64,000 bases of DNA from Lunularia cruciata. Taxonomy: Eukaryota; Streptophyta; Marchantiopsida; Lunulariales; Lunulariaceae. Shown one piece after another: positions 58,616-64,000 of this stretch. The position numbers were made by a program, and so were the translations under genes. The notes beneath the pieces were generated by a model that was given only the letters and a program-made list of their open reading frames with translations, had not been told where the DNA came from and ran no database searches. Numbering within the stretch: the first letter of the stretch is position 1; every line of letters starts with the position of its first letter. The stretch spans positions 4,470,001 through 4,534,000 of the forward strand of contig OX419762.1 in NCBI GenBank assembly GCA_948567375.1. The letters are read 5' to 3'.

Positions 58616-60400
58616 TTGAGTGTTTCGAGTCTTCGAATTCTTGCTGAGGATCATGGATGCCGGTACCAGCTTTCCTCGCTGGCTTTGCTTCCTTCCTCAA
58701 GTTATTCCACGGATCTAAAACTTGTGGATAGGAGAAAAATTTCATCTGAAAATTGTATCACAGACGAGAATCAAATCAACATCTGCAGCGGTCTATATAG
58801 TAGACGAACTAACCGTCATCGTCATGAACAGTCACAACTCGGGAAAAATAAGTCGCACAACGCAACGATCTTACTTAGCAAACGGCTACTCAAGCATATA
58901 CTTCCAAACAAACCAGAGAGAGGACAACCTGAAGGCGACTCGGTGAAAGAGCGTGCCATAGCTTCAAGTGTGCCAACTCCAGAACTGGATACCTGACCAT
59001 CTCATCCTCCAAACTCTGCATGAAAGAAATCAAATAACCTATTTCAGCCACAAATTATCAGGAAAATTGGAAAAAATGAATGGAGAAAATGAAGCTCGCT
59101 CAGCCAGAGCACATCATCAAAATCCAGTTGAGTAAGGTTTATCTTCCCTTACCTGGAAACAGTGTTTCATGAAGAGAAATTTTTTTTTTCCTCCCTTATA
59201 TGCTCCAAACATGCTCCTCCTGATATTGAGAGAAACTGTTTTACAACAAATTTAATACAACCAAAAACCACCTCGGAAGAAGCTTTCTTAGTTTACAGAA
59301 CATCCTGGACCTATTAGCAAAACTTGAGGCTAAATTTGAGACATAAGCTATGATGACATATCAGAACTAACTTCCTATCAGTAGAAGCACATCATCAAAT
59401 TCGGTGTGAGTAAGGTTGATCTTACCTTACCTGGAAACGGTGTATCATGAACAGAAGATACATTTTGTCTCCCTTATAGGTTCCAAATATGCTCCTCCTG
59501 ACATTGAGAAGAAACCGTTAATTTGTCCTCGTATCGTAATTGAGAGCTCAACGACTAAATCTTGCGCCTAAAAGCTTCCAAAATTAATACAACCAAAAAC
59601 CACCTTGGATAAAGCTTTCTTAGTTTACAGAAAAGCTCACATCTGTCCGGGCCAGGAAAGGCTGCGCTACTGATATTTGATTAAATACCTGGTCTCTGAG
59701 GGAAAAAACTCTTTGGAAAACCGCCGGGAAAACATCCTCCCTGTCCTGGAAGCATCTTCAAACCGGCACATTCTCCCGAAACTGCTCCACGCCCCATTAA
59801 TATTCTGGACGTATTAGCAAAAATTTTGAGACATAATCTTCCCTTCTTTTTAACAGCTATGATGAGATATGAGAAGTAACGCCTGTCTCATGGCCCCGGG
59901 TTACGTTGAAATCAACCCTGTGATAAGCAGTGTGAAAATCGTGACAACTCAGTGACTGTGAGACTGCATTCAGCCAAGTTCCGCGAGTTTGCTCCCAAGT
60001 TTGGTCCACTTTTGAGGAGACAATATTTCTCAACCAAACCAGGAGACTCTGTCGGAAAGTCACCTTTTCGTTGACATTCAGGATTATAGGCATAACATGC
60101 TCGAATGACGCTGTAACGGGGTCGACATTCGGCCACAAATAAATTTCTAGATACTGGCCAATCTCCTGGACCATAACTCGCTGTAGCGGGACTGTCTTGA
60201 TCCCACACTGGTGAGAGTAAGTTCAGTCCTGTCCTGTATATGTCAACCACCAGCTCCGCATCGAACAGCGGCTTCGACTAGTCACCTTTGGTAACCGACC
60301 AGTTGGCCTCTACAATTATCTATATTTTATCACGCTGAATCTCATTAAGCTTAATTGCCTTGCCAGGCATCGGTCCAAGCTTCTGCTTTACAGGATAGGG
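58616..60400 (-). pseudogene. AQR: Aquarius (intron-binding spliceosomal helicase) pseudogene, 5' exons
   Basis: Aquarius is an SF1 RNA helicase that binds introns in the spliceosome. Five exons of its N-terminal region are collinear on the minus strand. Exon 1 (60,064 to ~60,400) has LNEIQRDK, VPLQRVM, QYLEIYLWPN and SFEHVMPIILNVNEK. Exon 2 (59,689-59,781) has FRENV...DREDVF. Exon 3 (YLLFMIHRFQ) is present twice, at 59,431-59,497 and 59,153-59,219. Exon 4 (58,929-59,015) has SLEDE and LWHALS. Exon 5 (from 58,745) starts MKFFSYPQ with KEAK-ARKAG. Splice sites are canonical (AAG|GTGACT, GCAG|TTT, CAG|GTAAGG, GCAG|AGT, TCAG|ATG). The order and motifs follow plant Aquarius. In-frame TAG codons lie in exon 1 after QRDKI and after KGD, exon 1 shifts frame before VPLQ, and exon 2 has TGA where Trp is expected. 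No helicase core is seen. Introns rule out a processed copy. Confidence 0.88.
59108..59885. repeat. Segmental tandem duplication within the Aquarius pseudogene
   Basis: Copy A (59,108-59,385) and copy B (59,386-59,885) share AGCACATCATCAAA, GAGTAAGGTT, the exon-3 block, AATACAACCAAAAACCACCT, AAGCTTTCTTAGTTTACAGAA and the CTGGAC-TATTAGCAAAA...TGAGACATAA stretch. Copy B carries exon 2 between the last two blocks; copy A lacks it. Copy B also has about 60 extra bp near 59,520-59,580. Confidence 0.85.
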
Positions 60401-61300
60401 AAAGGAGTAAAAGGCACAAGCAAGTGCAAAAGGAACAGAAAAGGCCCAATAGACACACTCGACCATCAAAGAGGCACACCCAACAAGGACCCGAAAGTAC
60501 CCTAGGGGAAGAAGCTTGCCAGCAACCAGCTCCAAAGAAACTAAAGAGAGTGTAGCTTATTGCTGAACTGTATGATATAGGTCTTCCAATGGTATGTTTG
60601 GTAAGTGGAGAGTGAAGACCCTAATTGTGCTAGGTGGGCATACTACAACAACTCGTTAGTGACAACCCAAAGCCTGACTGCGTTCCAAAATGACTGAAAC
60701 GCATTGCAGGTCATAGAATATGACCATGGCTAGAGAGATAACCAATGTCCCTCTCCTTACTGAGAAACCACGTGCTACATCCCTAAAAAGAACTACTACA
60801 TGGTGATGGTGGTGCACAAATAATAGAGATATCTTAACTTGTCTAGCAAAAATTTTACAAGATGTTTGTGCGCGAAGGTGCAATTTTGACAATGTTAAAT
60901 TATCTGGATATAGTCAACAAAACACTTGACAGGGAGCATCCCCTTTATCTTTGCCTCTATGATTAAGCTTGCGGTATTGCTACTCAACAGTAATCATCTC
61001 ACTGGTCCAATCTCCAAGTAGTACCCATATGGACGGACATGAGGAGAAAACGGTAACCTTTCGTGTTCGTTCCAACCAAAGGGACTGCTCAATGACCGAT
61101 TATGCCTCCGCCACAAGTCAGCCCGGGAGTCGATACGTTCGTCTCAATTCCGCTATGTGGATGGGGTTGGTCGTGAGGTATAATTCTAGGGTTCCCTAGA
61201 TTTGTACTGCTCCATATAGATGAGAACTTGTCTCTTCGGATTCCTTCGACTCGCTACACCATATATGTTGTACGAAAGATCTTACGGAGAATTAAGGCCT
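60401..61300. other. Region upstream of the Aquarius pseudogene
   Basis: The minus strand to ~60,535 stays open and may hold the start of exon 1, but the expected first residues were not recognised. Frames 60,656-60,892 (minus) and 60,969-61,199 (+) show no motif. Confidence 0.4.
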
Positions 61301-61449
61301 AGGTGACCATTTAGTTTCAGTCCCCGGTCATCCTACATGGGTGAGCATTCATAAAGCTCCTCTTGGATTTTCTTTTAAATATGATAACAACCTTTCTTCC
61401 TACTCTTTGAAGTAAATGGTCTATCTTTAGTCATTCTGACTTCTAATGT

Positions 61450-61875
61450 ATTAGACATCCTAGCATTAAGTTTTCAAAGTCTCACTAGAGTAGACACTCT
61501 TGATTGCACACAGCAATATTCAACTTACTCTCTCTAAGAGCTTTCAAAAGTAATATACACTTGTTCACTCATGCAACAGTAATAGCCTCCAATACTGAGA
61601 TAGCACAAAACATTCCTGAGATAATGTTAGGTAGCTCAAAGCTTCACAAAATACTATGGGCTGGTGCTCGGAAATACCCATGTAAAGAACTTAACAAAAA
61701 AAGAGTAGAAAACACTATTATATACACATAAAAAAATCCTAAGGGGTTACTTTGCTCAACCCTAATTAGGGCTACACCCCACTTTACCCTAAATATTTAA
61801 CGAGGCTTCTAGAGGGATATAAGAAACTACTAAAAGTAGAGAAGTCACTAAACTAGATATTAACTAAATCTAACA
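61450..61875 (-). repeat. 3' LTR of the right-hand copia element (left end approximate)
   Basis: On the minus strand the LTR begins TGTTAGATTTAG (61,875 downwards) after a short spacer behind the RNase H frame. The TATA-like GTGTATATAATAG near 61,710-61,725 fits an LTR promoter. The outer end was not fixed; candidate CA ends lie around 61,450-61,510. Confidence 0.55.
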
Positions 61876-64000
61876 CTCACACTTAATGAGAGTTTGGGAC
61901 AATTCCCATTTATACTACACATTTATGTGTTTATCTTAAGGTAGTGCCTTTGTAAACATATTTTCTGTCATCTCATGCGTAGGACAGTAAACTAGCTTCA
62001 CAACATTCACCTTTTCTTTCTCCTCTACAAATCTTCCTCTAATCTCAATGTGCTTAGTCCTTGGGTGATGTACAGGATTTTCGCTAAGTGCTATATTTAA
62101 TGTATTGTCACAATACAATGTAGTAGGACTTTCTTGCTCAAAACCTAGCTCCTTAAGAAGTCTCATGTTCCAGATGACTTCTTGAGTAGTATTTGAGGTA
62201 GCCATAAATTCTACCTTAGTAGTAGACAATGCAAAAGATGTTTGCTATTTAGTATGGTAGCTGATTGGTCCACCATTAAGCATGATTACATATCCACTAG
62301 TTGATCTGCTGTTATTTGTGTCATCTCCCCAACTAGCATCTGTATATGCTTCAAGAGTATAAGCAAGTATGTTTCCTCCCTTGCCTTTTGTACTCCAAGA
62401 ATGCATCTTGAGTACCCTTTAAGTACCTGAATACTCTCTTTATACCTTTCCAATGTACTTGTGCATGGTTGCTAATATATCTAGCTAGTGCTCCCACTGC
62501 ACAGCATATATCTGGTCTTGTACAGACCATGATAAACATTAGAGAACCAAGAGCACTCTGATACAACACTTTGTCACAGAGATTCACCTCCCCATCTATA
62601 ATTCTGTTGTGCTTCCATCCCAGAGCAAGAGGTGTAGAGACAGGATTTGCCTCTGATACTTAGTTAGTATGGATCTCACATATTGTGGTTGGCTGATCCA
62701 AATCCATCCTGCTTCTCTATCTTTGTTCACTTTGATTCCCAAAATGAGTTTTACAAGACCAAGGATAGTCATCTCAAAAACACAGCACAAGAAATCTATC
62801 ACTCCTTTGATAGATTCACTGTTCCCCAATAGTAGTAGATGATCTATTACTGTTGTAAGAGATCATCTACATATACAACTATGTATACATCATTTCTAGT
62901 ATACACACTCATGTCAAAATCTGCTTGTTTGAAATCCTGCTCTCTCAAGTATGAGTCTAGTTTCTCATACCAGGCTCCAAGAGCTTGCTAAAGACCATAT
63001 AAAGCCTTCTTAAGCAAGCATAATTTTTCTTTGCCTTCAGTATACCCATATGGAACATCCATGTAGATAGTCTCTCTCAAATCTCCATTGAGAAAGGCTA
63101 TTTTCACATCTAACTGCTCCACTTCCCAATCTCTATCTGCTGCAAGAGCTAGAAGCACGTGAATAGATCCATACCTAGCAATTGCTGCAAAATTTTCTCA
63201 ATAATCTATTGATGCTTTTGATCAAAGCCCTTTGCAACAAGTCTTGCCTTGTACGTGAAGACCTCATTCTCAGCTCCACGTTTGACCCTGAAAACCATTT
63301 ACAGCCAATTGCTTTCCTACCTGGTGGTAAATCAGCTAGTACCTAGGTACCATTGATTTGAAGAGACTTCTTCTCTTTTGCTACATCCAACTCCCACTGA
63401 CTTGAATCTGGTCCAAGCATAGCTTGCTGTAAAGTGTCTGGATCACAATCTTAATGACAGATGTTAGATTCATCTAACACCTCTTTTGATAGAAAGCCAA
63501 GTCTATCAATAGGTTTTCTATCTCTGTGTGATCTTCTTGGCTCTGTGCCCAGAAGTTTCAAGTCATCTCTTGACATCTCTAGAATCTCACTCAGAGATTC
63601 TGCATCTGCAGTCTGCTTTTGGGAGTCATCTTCTATATTATCAGAATCAGAAATCACCGGCTGAATAGGCCTTGTGATCCTTTTGTACACCTTCAGACTC
63701 TCCTTTGGTGAACCATCAGCTTCAGGTAAAGATTTCTCTTATGATGATTGATCTGAAAAATTGACTCTGCAGCTTGGGAGGATAGGTTGATCAGGCTGAT
63801 CAAACTGATCAGCTTGCTTCTGCAACTCATCATTGTTCTCACTCCAAGTCCTCAATTCATCAAAGAGTACATCTCTACTTCTGATGATCTGTCCAGACTA
63901 AGGATTGTCCAAATATATCCTTTTAATCCCTCTTCATATCTGACAAAAAGCATTCTCTCAGCCTTCTTTGTGAACTTCCTCCTTTGCTCCTTGGGAATAT
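61876..64000 (-). mobile_element. Ty1/copia fossil, reverse transcriptase and RNase H (runs off window)
   Basis: On the minus strand, in element order: a KGYIW-type link and acidic spacer (63,700-64,000), RRSHRDRKPIDRLGF (63,451-63,690), and the reverse transcriptase (62,596-63,330). The LILGIKV-W-SQPQYVRSIL block is at 62,596-62,829 and YQSALGSLMFIMVCTRPDI at 62,351-62,587. RNase H follows with STTKVEFMA, VIWNMRLLKELGF, HIEIRGRFV and MFTKALP (61,936-62,229). The layout is that of plant Ty1/copia elements. It is better preserved than the copia at 12.6-14.3 kb but still broken in several places. The gag and integrase parts lie right of the window. Confidence 0.9.

Noticed and set aside
1-64000. 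CRISPR arrays, operons, viral capsid genes or Polinton-type elements
   Set aside because: No regularly spaced identical repeats, no capsid, packaging or protein-primed polymerase motifs, and the genome type is plant nuclear.

Overview
The window reads as nuclear DNA of a streptophyte plant. It has a phototropin-type gene with plant GT-AG introns, the decayed 5' part of a plant-like Aquarius (intron-binding spliceosomal helicase) gene, and chromodomain Ty3/gypsy and Ty1/copia elements primed by a tRNA-Met-like site. Together with a LINE whose reverse transcriptase is of a type better known from algae and invertebrates, this makes me lean towards a seed-free land plant or close relative. The species cannot be fixed from sequence alone. 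There is no bacterial or organellar content, no CRISPR and no rRNA.

Layout. 1-9,886: a nest of old Ty3/gypsy chromoviruses. A minus-strand element of about 7 kb with both LTRs, ACATG target duplications and a solo LTR inside it has landed in the chromodomain region of an older plus-strand relative. 9,887-11,900: an unclassified retroelement-like block. 12,600-14,300: the 3' part of a Ty1/copia element. 14,763-15,608: a 5'-truncated LINE with a 13-bp target duplication. 16.5-18.8 kb: small inverted-repeat elements, a perfect 21-bp hairpin and LINE tails. 20,265-22,647 (minus): the 5' part of a phototropin-like gene (N-terminal extension, LOV1 and linker in four exons). 23,366-24,960: a LINE copy. 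26.9-33.9 kb: CpG-poor, AT-rich sequence holding a fossil reverse transcriptase with a GIPMGT motif. 34.0-34.5 kb: coding-like but unidentified segments. 37.5-50.6 kb: CpG-poor again, with a heat-shock-element-like repeat cluster, microsatellites and the longest LINE copy (46.7-50.0 kb). 50.6-61.3 kb: low-copy-looking DNA with degenerate tandem repeats and the Aquarius pseudogene (58.6-60.4 kb). 61.3-64.0 kb: a minus-strand Ty1/copia element running off the window.

The only gene with an apparently intact reading frame is the phototropin-like one. Its LOV2 and kinase exons are not visible in the 6 kb below exon 4, so it is either interrupted by a very long intron or truncated. The Aquarius locus keeps its intron structure but carries in-frame stops and a duplicated exon, so it is a non-processed pseudogene. 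The remaining recognisable coding matter belongs to transposable elements. One LINE family unifies much of the window: about a dozen copies, most reduced to the last 60-140 bp of the 3' end, are scattered in both orientations.

No convincing new biological system was found. The points most worth following are the LOV1-only gene fragment, the LINE 3'-tail family, the duplicated-exon Aquarius pseudogene, the heat-shock-element-like repeat cluster and the unidentified coding segments near 34 kb.
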